64,000 nt of DNA from Arctopsyche grandis (lineage: Eukaryota; Arthropoda; Insecta; Trichoptera; Hydropsychidae): NCBI RefSeq assembly GCF_051622035.1, contig NC_135357.1:37059691-37123690 (forward strand), written 5' to 3'. The notes below the pieces were generated by a model. That model was not told the origin of the DNA, did not search any database, and saw only the letters and a list, made by a program, of their open reading frames with translations. The translations under genes were made by a program, and so were the position numbers. Position 1 is the first letter of the stretch. Every line of letters begins with the position of its first letter. Below are positions 51,791 through 61,524 of the stretch, piece after piece.

Positions 51791-51794
51791 GTGT

Positions 51795-52858
51795 TTTTTT
51801 TGATTTTTAAATGCTTTTTATTATTACTAAATTATGTTCGCAATTAATCTTATATCTATTTTAATAGCTACTGATTTACTGATCATTTTCTATTTTACAT
51901 TTTTTTTTTGTTAGTAATCATAGTATTATATTATTTTAATGTTAATGTAAAGCATAATAAGAAAAAGAGCTCAAAAACCTACTTACAATTCTTATAAATG
52001 CTCATAATACATAATATTAATTAAAGACTCTAAAGTCGACGATCTAAAGCAGACCGTGTTTATGTAATCTGTGTTTATACCTGGTATAGACATTTTGTTG
52101 TAATCATCGAGACTCTTCACAAGTGTGTTAGTATGGTTATTAGTGATTCTGTCGTAGAATCTACTGGTTAGTTTGTTATTAATGTCTGTAACTAACGGAA
52201 TATTATTTATGATATGTAGTTTTTTCAATTTAGTATATATGCGTGTGTTATAAATTATTTTTAGGGATTTATTTTGTATTATTTGGAGCTTGAAAATGTT
52301 AGTATTCGAGGCGTTATTCCATACAGGTGAAGCATATGTTAATAATGGTAATATGAGCGCGCGATATAATTTTATTTTATTTTGAGTTGAAAAGGAACTA
52401 TGGCGATTAAATATTGGGTATATTGAGGATATACCCCGCATCGCCTTGCACTTCGCTGCTTCAATGTGAGGTGCCCATATCATTATTTTATCGAAGGTTA
52501 CTCCTACATATTTCATTACTGATTGCCATTTCAGACTTTCTCTAGAGGGGATTTTCAGATCTGAACTTGGCTTATACTTTCTAATACTAAAGAATATCGC
52601 ATCTGTTTTGGTTTGATTAATTTGAATTTTCCACTTAGTGAAGTGTTCCATCATTGTTTTAATTGCAAATTCAAGATTTTTACGAATAGTGTCTGGTTTT
52701 TTGCTACTTGTGAAGCAAGCGGTATCATCTGCATATAGGGTCATGTGACGGTTTTTTGGAATAGGTATGTCATTTATATATATGAATAACAAGAGTGGGC
52801 CAAGCAAGCTCCCCTGCGAAACCCCAGCTGCGATTAACAATTTCAGTTTCGAGTTTGG
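51795..52858 (-). pseudogene. 5'-truncated Jockey-like LINE, copy 2
   Basis: Near-identical to 9680-10740. The minus-strand ORF 51992-52840 carries GVSQGSLLGPLLLF and YADDTACF. Present because the host intron was duplicated, not by independent insertion. Confidence 0.82.
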
Positions 52859-52874
52859 TTTTTTTCGTGGTCTA

Positions 52875-52964
52875 TTAACCGCTTAGCTGCCCAAAGCGCC
52901 TTAAGGCGCAAACAGCCGTATCTATTACACGCTCAGCGCGTCGGCTGGGCGTCTAAGCGGTTAA
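52875..52964. mobile_element. piggyBac-like MITE, copy 2
   Basis: The same 90-bp TTAA-bounded palindrome as 10759-10848, at the paralogous position. Confidence 0.6.
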
Positions 52965-53796
52965 CATTGTACTCTTAAGACAAATTATGTTTACAGTTAT
53001 AAAAACTTTTAATTTATACTATTTATATGGTTGTTTGATCTTTGCTAATACAAATATATTTAGATATTAATTTAATTTTTTTTAATCACTCATAGATTAC
53101 TGAAGTGATAAATAATACATCAATAATTTTTACTTATAAAAAAAATAAATTAGTATGTTGAAATAGCTGGCAATATCCTATGAACTAATTTGAATTTGAT
53201 TTACACACATTTGGTTAAAGGTCTTCTACCTTTTTGGCACAAAATGGACATCGAGATAAAAATATTTACGAACTACATATTTAATAAAATCTCATATAAT
53301 TATTAAAATTTATTTTTGGATTTATTGTATATAATTCCATTGAAGCGAACTGCGCTTGGAAAGAAACAATTTTATCCCCTAGGTCATGTGCAATATTTTT
53401 AATATTATTGAACAATATAGGTATCTACAATGTATAAAAATTAAATACACGGTCTAATGTAAATAAATAAACCAATTTTATAAAATGTATGTATACAATG
53501 AAAAATTTGATTAATTTTCTAATTGAATATGTATGTTATACGTATACTATTATATTATATTAGCGGTGCTACCCGGCTTCACTCGGTAAATGGAAATTAA
53601 ATGAAAACCATGAATAAATCATAGGTTTTTTTATTATATGTAATATTTAAATGACCAATTTCAAACGTCTTTGACCAATCCAGCCAATCAGAAACGAATT
53701 ACAGACGCTGTTTCGATTTTATATATAAGATAATAATGATAATAATAATTAGTTATTGAGAGTTTTATTATAATATCTTTTTCATTTCAAACGAAG

Positions 53797-53956
53797 CTGC
53801 TCACTGTTTCGACATCGGTGGAGTGATTCAGAGTGAACAAAATTATGCTGTGGCATAATTTTGCATTTAATTTTCCGGCATAACTCTGCCGGAAAATATT
53901 ACAGAGGTTGGGAAAATGAGATCGATAACAAAGCGACGTATAAGCAAATATCTGAC
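53797..53956 (+). pseudogene. module set 4 His exon with stop-creating insertion
   Basis: 160 nt, against 128 in genes 1 and 2. The 32 extra bases form inverted copies of the neighbouring sequence and bring in TAA at 53856-53858, after AHCFDIGG. Confidence 0.85.
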
Positions 53957-54031
53957 GTAAATAATTTATTGTGTGTCGAATGTTTCACAATTTATTTGTT
54001 TGCCGTGTTTAATTTACAATTATAATTCCAG

Positions 54032-54211
54032 ATTGAGGCGATTCGAATCCCGAAAAAATACGGCGGCCACAAATTCAGCCTGCAACAAGATCTCGCCGTT
54101 TTGATTCTCAAGTCTCCATTCGACTTTCACAATATGGTGCATGCCATTTGCATCGATATTCTCAATCAAGGCTTCAACGAACTACAGCTGGCTTCTGGAA
54201 ATGTGGGAAAA
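54032..54211 (+). pseudogene. module set 4 Asp exon (after the stop)
   Basis: Open, identical in length and motif (QQDLAVL) to gene 1 14791-14970, but downstream of the nonsense codon. Confidence 0.75.
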
Positions 54212-54513
54212 GTGTGTAAATTATTTTTATGCATAGTGGATTTTTATTCATTACTCAAAGTTCCAGTAAATTTACTCAAAGTCATGCTCTGTTTATAAAT
54301 AGTTCTAAAAGAAAATTATCGGTTTTAAACGAATATTTCGTGAATTACCGGTGAATGGAAATTATGGTTAATTTTGAATCCTTATTAAGTATGTATGTAC
54401 ATACATACATTAAATATTAAATTAAATACCGATTTTAGACTGAAAAATTACATGGAAGTTTGTTGGACGCTAAAGAATCTTATAGTAAAAAATTTCCAAT
54501 AATATGTACATGT

Positions 54514-54552
54514 ACGGGATACAAGAGGAACAGCCTGTTCCTCTTGTATCCC

Positions 54553-54615
<63 letters not shown>
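54514..54615. repeat. palindrome joined to (TA)n
   Basis: The 20-bp-arm palindrome (54514-54554) runs straight into about 60 bp of TA repeats and a T run. This is where module set 4 switches from gene 1-like to gene 2-like sequence. Confidence 0.8.
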
Positions 54616-54634
<19 letters not shown>

Positions 54635-54714
54635 CTTTTAATGTTCTCATAAACAGATTTCTAACAAAGACTGGGGTTGTTAATATGAAAATAGATTTGT
54701 TCATTATTTAACAG

Positions 54715-54883
54715 GTCGTTGGTTGGGGTGTGACCGAAGCAGGAAATACTAACTCTGCATCGCCTCAATTAAAATTGGCAGAAGTACCGGTGGTGGAATA
54801 CGACAAGTGTATAGATGGGATACCGGAGGAGTTCAAAAAGTATATAACTTCAGACAAATTCTGTGCCGGCTTCTTGGATAGAG
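54715..54883 (+). pseudogene. module set 4 VVGWG exon (gene 2 type)
   Basis: Matches gene 2 exon 33268-33436 essentially base for base, including the GC donor, and differs from gene 1. Downstream of the stop. Confidence 0.75.
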
Positions 54884-55031
54884 GCAAGTACATAACTACT
54901 TATCGTAGTCCCGACATATCACAAGTCAATCTGAAATTCAGGTTTTTTTTTCTGAATTTTGGATGTTGGGACTATGAAGCAATATGAACCTAGTGTGTCT
55001 AGATGTTGATGTGACTGATTTTTTTGTGCAG

Positions 55032-55240
55032 GTACGACAGTATGCAGTGGTGACAGTGGCGGAGGCATAGTCTTTAAAACTACTAAAAAAGGTGTCACAA
55101 GATGGTATATCAGGGGTGTAGTCAGTACTGGAGCTCTTGACGATACCAGAACAACCTGTCGATCCAATTCCTATACAATATTTACTATTATATATAAGCA
55201 TCGAAATTTCTTAAGCACTTTAATAAATAAATATCAATAA
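55032..55240 (+). pseudogene. module set 4 Ser exon (gene 2 type)
   Basis: TTVCSGDSGGG present. Ends NKYQ, then TAA. Very close to 33587-33795. Downstream of the stop. Confidence 0.75.
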
Positions 55241-55654
55241 TATCACCCATCACATGTTTCATCGATTCAAACAAATCCATCTTAGTTCCAATATGAATAT
55301 TTTAAACAGTATGGATGTATGTATGTACGTATGTTTCATCGAATCACAAATTCTTCATAGTTTTAATATTAATATTAGGATTTATGTATGTACATATGTA
55401 CTTTTTCAATAATAAAAACATACTTATGATAATAAAAATTCACAAAACAAAATTCTATTATTGAACCGTACAGACACATTCACACATACCGGCAAGATTA
55501 TGAAATACTAATAGCTAAGACAGCATTTTCGATACAAATTGAGCGCAAATGTTTGGAAACTTGCTCAAGACAAAAGTTCTACTTCCGGTAGTCGGATTTT
55601 GTTCGCTTTTTTTTATTACTTAAAATCACTATCAGTATTATACACATTAAATAT
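55241..55654. other. 3' flank of module set 4
   Basis: Similar to the flank of gene 2 up to about 55360, then unique. From 55570 a CTACTTCCGGT-containing repeat begins; similar units lie at 56025 and 56150. No gene. Confidence 0.5.
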
Positions 55655-55950
55655 TGTAACGTTACATAGAGAGACGCCCCGTAGACCAGTGATGTCATGG
55701 TGACGCCGACCAATAGTGGAGTCGGGCGTTGCGGCCAATGGCTGCACCAGACTCCTTGACCAATGACTTTACATGTTTACGTGTTATACGTGTATGCGCT
55801 GAGCGCTGAATATTTATAAGTATGGTGCGCTCTCGAACGGTGGCATTCGGATCCTGACCTCCACCGGACGAGCAGCAATAAAGACTTGGAACCTGCCTGC
55901 GTGTTTTCTTGTACCTCGACCTGACTCCACTTACCTCTGAATACTCTTCA
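55655..55950 (-). mobile_element. solo LTR of the Gypsy element
   Basis: 296 bp very like the LTRs at 56475 and 61001, with TG...CA ends and the target duplication ATAT (55651-55654, 55951-55954). Confidence 0.9.
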
Positions 55951-56474
55951 ATATCAAGAAAATGAAAATAGTTTAAGAGGTCAAAATAAAATAATGAAAT
56001 ATTGTTTTAAAAAGAAATACTACTTCCGGTTTACGAATTCTGACCAAAACCTTATCAGCTCTAAGCTAGTACATAAATAACACAAATATATACATTTTCA
56101 GCTTAATACGTTTAGGTTAAACATTTATAATCTTTAGGAGAAAATCCCACTTCCGGTTCATTAAATTTAGTGATTTTATTTTTTATTTTTACTTAAAATT
56201 ACTATCTTTATTATACACAATAAATATCAAGAAGCTTAAAATAATTTAAAAGGTCAAAATAAAATAATGAAATATTGTTTTAAAATGAAATATTGTTAGA
56301 AATATAAATGAAATATTGTTAGACCTTAACGTATTGAGTAGGATTGGACTAGGTTATAGTGCGAGAATTTCTACTGGATGAAATTGATAATATGATCCTC
56401 CAAATGATTTTTTCCAAAGTCGAGACACATTTCGATGCATTTTTTAAGCCAGAAATAGGTGGGATGAAAAATAT

Positions 56475-56763
56475 TGAAGAGTATTCAAAGGTAAGTGGAG
56501 TCAGGTCGAGGTACAAGAAAACACGCAGGCAGGTTCCAGGTCTTTATTGCTGCTCGTCCGGTGGAGGTCAGGATCCGAATGCCACCGTTCGAGAGCGCAC
56601 CATACTTATAAATATTCAGCGCTCAGCGCATGCACGTTATGACCCGTATAGTCATTGGTCAAGGAGTCGGGTGCAGCCATTGGCCGCAACGCCCGACTCC
56701 ACCATTGGTCGGCGTCACCATGACGTCACCGGTCTACGGGGCGTCTCTCTATGTAACGTTACA
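56475..56763 (-). repeat. Gypsy 3' LTR
   Basis: 289 bp, TG...CA, at the pol end of the element. Confidence 0.95.
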
Positions 56764-56847
56764 TAACCCCCTTCTTAAGAGAGATCGTCCCGATCGACCC
56801 ATTAATTTACACTTAAACAATTACAAAATAGTTACATACAATTACAG

Positions 56848-59800
56848 TCAATATTCGACGGCCTTATACCTTGCGAGTCTATCCAGGTGCACCACCATTA
56901 ATCGGTTTGAGCCGTCGAATTCCCTGCGTATCCTATAAACTACGTCACTAAGTTTGGTCACTATGGTGTACGGTCCTTCCCACAGCGATTGCAGCTTTGG
57001 TGAAAGCCCTGGAGTCTTGGCAGGGTTGTACAGCCATACTCGGTCACCTGTTTCGTACGCCGGTTCGGTTCTGCGGACGTCGTATCGCGTCTTCATACGG
57101 CTATTCTGCATCCGGAGGTGGGCTCTGGCGAACCGATGTACCTTGGCCATGTCTTCGGTCAACTTCGTGGTATATCGGTGTGGATCCTGAGGTTCGCTGT
57201 CTGGTGGAGGGCCCCCATATAGTAGGTCCACCGGCATGCGCAGTTCTCGTCCGTACATCATGGCTGCTGGTGATGCTCCTGTCGCATCGTGTTGGGCCGC
57301 TCTATATGCCATGAGGAAGTGCGGAACCAGCGTGTCCCAGTCGTCCTGCTCGTCGTTGACGAACTTCGTCAAGTGCGCCCGCATGGTTCGATTGAGTCGC
57401 TCGACCATTCCATCGGACTGAGGTCGGTATGGTGTTGTTCTCGTTTTGTGTACGCCCAGCCGGTCCAGTGCCTGACGGAACAACTTCGACTCGAAGTTTC
57501 GTCCCTGGTCAGAGTGCAGCTCGTTCGGGACGCCTAGCCGCGTGAACACTTGTTCTACCAGGGCGTCTGCTACGGTCTCTGCCTCCTGGTTCGGTAGTGG
57601 AATCGCTTCCGGCCACTTCGTGAAGTAGTCCATGGCCACCAGTATGTATCGGTTTCCTCGTTCGGTGGCCGGGAGTGGACCCAGAATGTCGACTGCCATT
57701 CGTTGTAGTGGCGTCCCCGAAAGATACGGTTGAAGTGCCCCGCGATTCCTTCGGTGTGGTCCGTTGTGGGCCCCGCACTGTGCGCATCGTTCGCACCACT
57801 GGGTGACGTCGATTCGACACGTCGGCCAGTAATATTTTTGGCGCACGTTTCGGTACGTTTTATTGATACCGAAGTGGCCCCCCGTGGGCGCGTTGTGCAT
57901 CTCCCACATGATTTCGGGTATCTTCTCAGTCGGCACCACCAGCTGCTTTGTGTGACGTGTTCCCGCGGTGTTCTCCCATCTCCGGTACAGCTTACCGCCT
58001 TCCACCTCCAATGCGTCCCATTGGGTCCACAGTATTTTCAGTTCCTGCTCCTCAGCAGATACTGTTTCCCACGGTGGTCTCGTTCCGGCGTTCTTCCACT
58101 CGACGATTTTGTCGATCGTCGAGTTTGTCATCTCGTTGGGCAAGATCCCTACGAGGGCTACTCGTGCTTCCGGTTCTGCGGGTTCTACTGGTTCCGTTCG
58201 GGCCGAGTCGTTTTCTTGATCGGTTGTCTCTGCGCGTGAGCATTTGGGACACTCTTCCGTACACGGCCTTCGCGATAGTGCGTCCGCGTTCCCGTGCTTT
58301 ATCCCCGGTCGATGAATGATGGTCACGTTGTATTGGCCCAGAATTTCCAGCCACCTCGCCAACTGGCCCTCCGGTCTTTTGAAGTTCTTCAGCCACGTTA
58401 ACGCTGAGTGGTCGGTTCGTAACGTGAACTTCGAGCCCGATAGGTAGTGGTGGAATTGTTGAATGGCTTTAATTGCCGCCAATAGTTCTTTTCGGGTCAC
58501 GCAATAGTTTTGTTCGGGTTTGTTCATTGTCCGGCTGAAATACCCGATCACTTTCTCCACCCCCCCTTGAACTTGAGACAAAACTGCACCGATGCTATGT
58601 TGACTGGCGTCGGTGTCCAACACATATCGCTCTCCCGGCTGGGGATACGACATAATTGGCGTGGTAGTCAGCGCTTCTTTCAACTTTTCGAACGCTTGTT
58701 CGCACGTCGGTGTCCACTTGAACTCGCGCCCTTTTTCCGTTAGCTGATGGAGTGGTTTCGCGATCTCGGCGAAATTGCGCAAAAAATTTCGGTAGTACGT
58801 GGCCAGTCCCAGGAAGCTGCGCATTTGGGTTTGTGTTTTCGGAGTCGTCCAGTCCCGCACGGTTTGGACTTTCTTCGGATCTGTCGAAATTCCTTCGGCT
58901 GACACTCGGTGTCCCAGAAATTCGACCTCGCGGCAGCACAATCGACACTTGTCTGCATTCAATTTAAGGCCGGCTGCCTGTATCCGTTCGAACACATTGC
59001 TTAAATGCACCAAGTGTTCGTCGTAAGTTTTGCTGTGCACGATAATGTCGTCTAGATACACGAGGACATTGCTTATGTCACCGACCACTTTTGTCATTAA
59101 CCGTACGAACGTCGCTGGCGCGTTACACAACCCGAATGGCATCACTTTGAACTGAAACAGACCGAACTCTGTTACGAACGCTGTCTTCTCGCGGTCTTCC
59201 GGGGCGACCGGTACCTGCCAGAATCCGCTCTGCAGATCCAGTGTGCTGAAGTAGCTCGCTCCGTTCAACTGGTCGAAAGTGTCGTCGATCCTCGGGATGG
59301 GGTGTGAGTCTATTTTGGTGACGGTGTTCAGTTTCCGGTAGTCCACGCACATCCTTAGCGACCCGTCCTTTTTGGCGACCGGAACTACCGGTGACGCCCA
59401 CGGCCCGTGCCCCGGTTCTATCGCGCCCTGCTTCAGTAAGTCGTCGATCATAGCGCGTACTTCCTCTTTCCGTGCTAGCGGTATCCTTCTCGGCGGCTGT
59501 TTCATCGGCTTCGCGTCTCCCACGTCGATGGTGTGGACCGCCTTGGTGGTCCTTCCTTGGTCCTTCTCGTCCCGGGCGAACGCTTTCCGATTTTCCCGAA
59601 TCATGGTCTCGAGGCGCCGTTTCTCTTCTGGCAGAATATCGGCCCTCTCGAGTAACGCCGTGATCTTCGGGTGGGGTACTTCCCCGCGGATGCTCTTGAC
59701 AGCAGGTGCGTTTTTCTTCCCTTTCTCGCGTTGCACGCCCCTGATGATACACTTCTCCTCTCCGCCCAACTCGAACGTAGCTCGGACATGTCTCAGTGCT

Positions 59801-60162
59801 TCCAGTCCCAACAATATGGGATCCTGGATATCCGCCACCGCTACGTTCCACGGAAACTTTTCGCCCTGCAGATTAAGGGTCACCCGTATCCATCGGTGAA
59901 TCTTGATGGTTTGGCCCGCCGCTTGCCGCGCTCTGCTGTAATGGCCCTTCACGACGGTGTAATCCTTAGGAGAGATCTTCGCGAACAGTTCCGGGTTGAT
60001 CACCGTGATGCACGCCCCGGTGTCCCCCACCATTCGACACGGCACGCCTCCGATCTCTCCTTTCACGACAAACGAGCCGGCCGTGCCGCTGCCGTCCAGT
60101 TTGTTCACTCCGGGTGTTTTGCGTGCACCGGTGATCGGTCTGACCCGTAACAGGCCGATCAC
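56848..60162 (-). CDS. pol: Gypsy pol: protease, RT, RNase H, integrase
   Basis: An uninterrupted ORF of 1104 codons. Aspartic protease GDTGA near residue 48. Reverse transcriptase with LVYLDDIIVHS near 368. RNase H LDTDASQHSIGA near 515. Integrase zinc finger HNAPTGGHFG ... CERCAQC near 755, and the catalytic core with AVDILG and HSDQGRNF near 820-885. A GPY/F-type module (LWEGPYTIV) lies near 1064. The order PR-RT-RH-IN defines Gypsy/Ty3. It copies element RNA into DNA and inserts it. It starts at a GTG in the overlap, as expected for frameshift expression. Intact, hence probably recent. Confidence 0.95.
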   Translation of the reverse strand: MIGLLRVRPITGARKTPGVNKLDGSGTAGSFVVKGEIGGVPCRMVGDTGACITVINPELFAKISPKDYTVVKGHYSRARQAAGQTIKIHRWIRVTLNLQGEKFPWNVAVADIQDPILLGLEALRHVRATFELGGEEKCIIRGVQREKGKKNAPAVKSIRGEVPHPKITALLERADILPEEKRRLETMIRENRKAFARDEKDQGRTTKAVHTIDVGDAKPMKQPPRRIPLARKEEVRAMIDDLLKQGAIEPGHGPWASPVVPVAKKDGSLRMCVDYRKLNTVTKIDSHPIPRIDDTFDQLNGASYFSTLDLQSGFWQVPVAPEDREKTAFVTEFGLFQFKVMPFGLCNAPATFVRLMTKVVGDISNVLVYLDDIIVHSKTYDEHLVHLSNVFERIQAAGLKLNADKCRLCCREVEFLGHRVSAEGISTDPKKVQTVRDWTTPKTQTQMRSFLGLATYYRNFLRNFAEIAKPLHQLTEKGREFKWTPTCEQAFEKLKEALTTTPIMSYPQPGERYVLDTDASQHSIGAVLSQVQGGVEKVIGYFSRTMNKPEQNYCVTRKELLAAIKAIQQFHHYLSGSKFTLRTDHSALTWLKNFKRPEGQLARWLEILGQYNVTIIHRPGIKHGNADALSRRPCTEECPKCSRAETTDQENDSARTEPVEPAEPEARVALVGILPNEMTNSTIDKIVEWKNAGTRPPWETVSAEEQELKILWTQWDALEVEGGKLYRRWENTAGTRHTKQLVVPTEKIPEIMWEMHNAPTGGHFGINKTYRNVRQKYYWPTCRIDVTQWCERCAQCGAHNGPHRRNRGALQPYLSGTPLQRMAVDILGPLPATERGNRYILVAMDYFTKWPEAIPLPNQEAETVADALVEQVFTRLGVPNELHSDQGRNFESKLFRQALDRLGVHKTRTTPYRPQSDGMVERLNRTMRAHLTKFVNDEQDDWDTLVPHFLMAYRAAQHDATGASPAAMMYGRELRMPVDLLYGGPPPDSEPQDPHRYTTKLTEDMAKVHRFARAHLRMQNSRMKTRYDVRRTEPAYETGDRVWLYNPAKTPGLSPKLQSLWEGPYTIVTKLSDVVYRIRREFDGSNRLMVVHLDRLARYKAVEY

Positions 60163-60977
60163 TGCTCGTTTCCCGAAGCCGCCTCCTCCTCGTCGTCTTC
60201 ATCCTCGTCGTTCGTTGGCTCCAGCTTCCGGACCCTCTTCTTGCGGCACAACCGGCTAATGTGTCCCGTTTGTCCGCAGTTCCAGCACGTCGGAGTAGTA
60301 GTGGCTGGTCGCGCTGTCTGGTCCGATGACACCCATCGTGGGGGTCGCACGGCCGGTCGAGATGGTCTGAACGCTCCCGCGTCGGGACGTACTGTTCTCG
60401 ACGTTGGTTGTGCCGAACGTTGTTCCTTCGCTTCGAAGATGACGGCTTGTCGTGTTGCGTCGGCTCTGGTTATCACGTCCGCTGTAGTCGGGGTGATCCG
60501 GAGCGCGCCAAGTTTGGCCCGTAGACTGGGGTACGTGAAGGAGTTCGCCGCTAGTTCAGTACCGTCGAACGTGGTGTAGTCGTACCGGTGGGAATGTTGC
60601 CGCACCCCGTACGTGTCTCGCTGTGTGGTCCGCCTGTCCTCGTAACATACCTCTGATCTCCTCGGTGGTTCTGGATGTACGTCGGCTTTCGGCTGCGTTG
60701 GTGTCGCAGACTTCTCCCAGGACTGCAAAAACGTGGCGAAGGTGTTTTGCAGGGACTGGACCTGCTCTTGGCAGCTCGCCATTCCCTGGCTTAGCTCCTT
60801 GTAGCTCGGCTCCGGTGTCCTTGGCACCCGGCTCCTCGACACCCGGCTCCTCTGCTCCTCCCGTCTCCGTCCTCCGTTGCTCAGCTCCCCAGGGCTTTGT
60901 TCTCGATTCGGCTCCATTTCTTCCGGCAGCGATGAAGACCCCGAATCCGCACCTTTGTGGCTCCTTGTCTCAACCAT
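60159..60977 (-). CDS. gag: Gypsy gag
   Basis: A 272-codon ORF starting MVETRSHKG. It is the nucleocapsid/capsid precursor that packages element RNA. The C-terminal zinc knuckle CWNCGQTGHISRLC (CX2CX4HX4C) is followed by an acidic tail. It is short for a Gypsy gag. It ends with TGA overlapping the start region of pol by four bases, so pol is probably reached by ribosomal frameshift. No stops or frameshifts. Confidence 0.88.
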   Translation of the reverse strand: MVETRSHKGADSGSSSLPEEMEPNREQSPGELSNGGRRREEQRSRVSRSRVPRTPEPSYKELSQGMASCQEQVQSLQNTFATFLQSWEKSATPTQPKADVHPEPPRRSEVCYEDRRTTQRDTYGVRQHSHRYDYTTFDGTELAANSFTYPSLRAKLGALRITPTTADVITRADATRQAVIFEAKEQRSAQPTSRTVRPDAGAFRPSRPAVRPPRWVSSDQTARPATTTPTCWNCGQTGHISRLCRKKRVRKLEPTNDEDEDDEEEAASGNEQ

Positions 60978-61000
60978 GTAGATCCCACTTCTGACACCAG

Positions 61001-61289
61001 TGAAGAGTATTCAAAGGTAAGTGGAGTCAGGTCGAGGTACAAGAAAACACGCAGGCAGGTTCCAGGTCTTTATTGCTGCTCGTCCGGTGGAGGTCAGGAT
61101 CCGAATGCCACCGTTCGAGAGCGCACCATACTTATAAATATTCAGCGCTCAGCGCATGCACGTTATGACCCGTATAGTCATTGGTCAAGGAGTCGGGTGT
61201 AGCCATTGGCCGCAACGCCCGACTCCACCATTGGTCGGCGTCACCATGACGTCACCGGTCTACGGGGCGTCTCTCTATGTAACGTTACA
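61001..61289 (-). repeat. Gypsy 5' LTR
   Basis: 289 bp, upstream of gag on the minus strand. Contains a TATAAAT-like box near 61135 and an AATAAA signal on the coding strand near 61070. Confidence 0.95.
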
Positions 61290-61475
61290 ATATCATCAAA
61301 ATAATTGGGCCAGTTTTCTATATGAAATTTATATCTACACATGTAAGTTTTGTTTGTAGGTCAAATGTTATCAAATGTTGTTTTATATACATATGTATGA
61401 TGATAAATATAATTGCTAGTGCAGATTTACAAGGCGATTCAATTTATTCATCTTCAGCTCCAGAAATAAATAGTC

Positions 61476-61524
61476 ATGGTGTCGAGTACATTGTCTGTTC
61501 TCCCATTGCTGCTTCTGTTATCAG
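61476..61524 (+). CDS. gene 5 exon 1: signal peptide
   Basis: Identical in sequence to gene 3 exon 1 over all 49 bases. GTGACT donor. Confidence 0.8.

Larger units (their letters stand above)
45787..55240 (+). pseudogene. ModSP-like module set 4: CCP - CCP - Wonton - broken protease
   Basis: Exons: 45787-45841 (Thr-rich linker), 48440-48645 (CCP), 49808-49871 (hinge), 49954-50153 (CCP), 50287-50493 (Wonton), 50576-50737, 53797-53956 (His exon), 54032-54211 (Asp), 54715-54883, 55032-55240 (Ser, TAA). All phases fit, but no signal-peptide exon was found, so it may be read as the second half of gene 3. The His exon holds a 32-nt insertion (53855-53886) giving TAA at 53856, 17 codons after the histidine. 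Only the His would be made; Asp and Ser follow the stop. The activation region is VLSG instead of VLGG. The middle is nearly identical to gene 1 and the end to gene 2. Possibly still transcribed as a CCP-Wonton protein. Confidence 0.72.
56475..61289 (-). mobile_element. intact Gypsy-superfamily LTR retrotransposon
   Basis: Full element of 4815 bp on the minus strand with two 289-bp LTRs (56475-56763 and 61001-61289) that differ at one base (56674 C, 61200 T). The target duplication is ATAT. It splits sequence that is continuous before gene 3 (38930). Next to the 5' LTR, CCCACTTCTGACACCA matches a primer-binding site, probably for tRNA-Leu. A purine run AAGAAGGGGG precedes the 3' LTR. The GC-rich coding region contrasts with the host. 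No env ORF. Confidence 0.95.

Noticed and set aside
57236-60994. Numerous plus-strand ORFs across the Gypsy element
   Set aside because: They are antisense shadows of gag and pol in GC-rich DNA.
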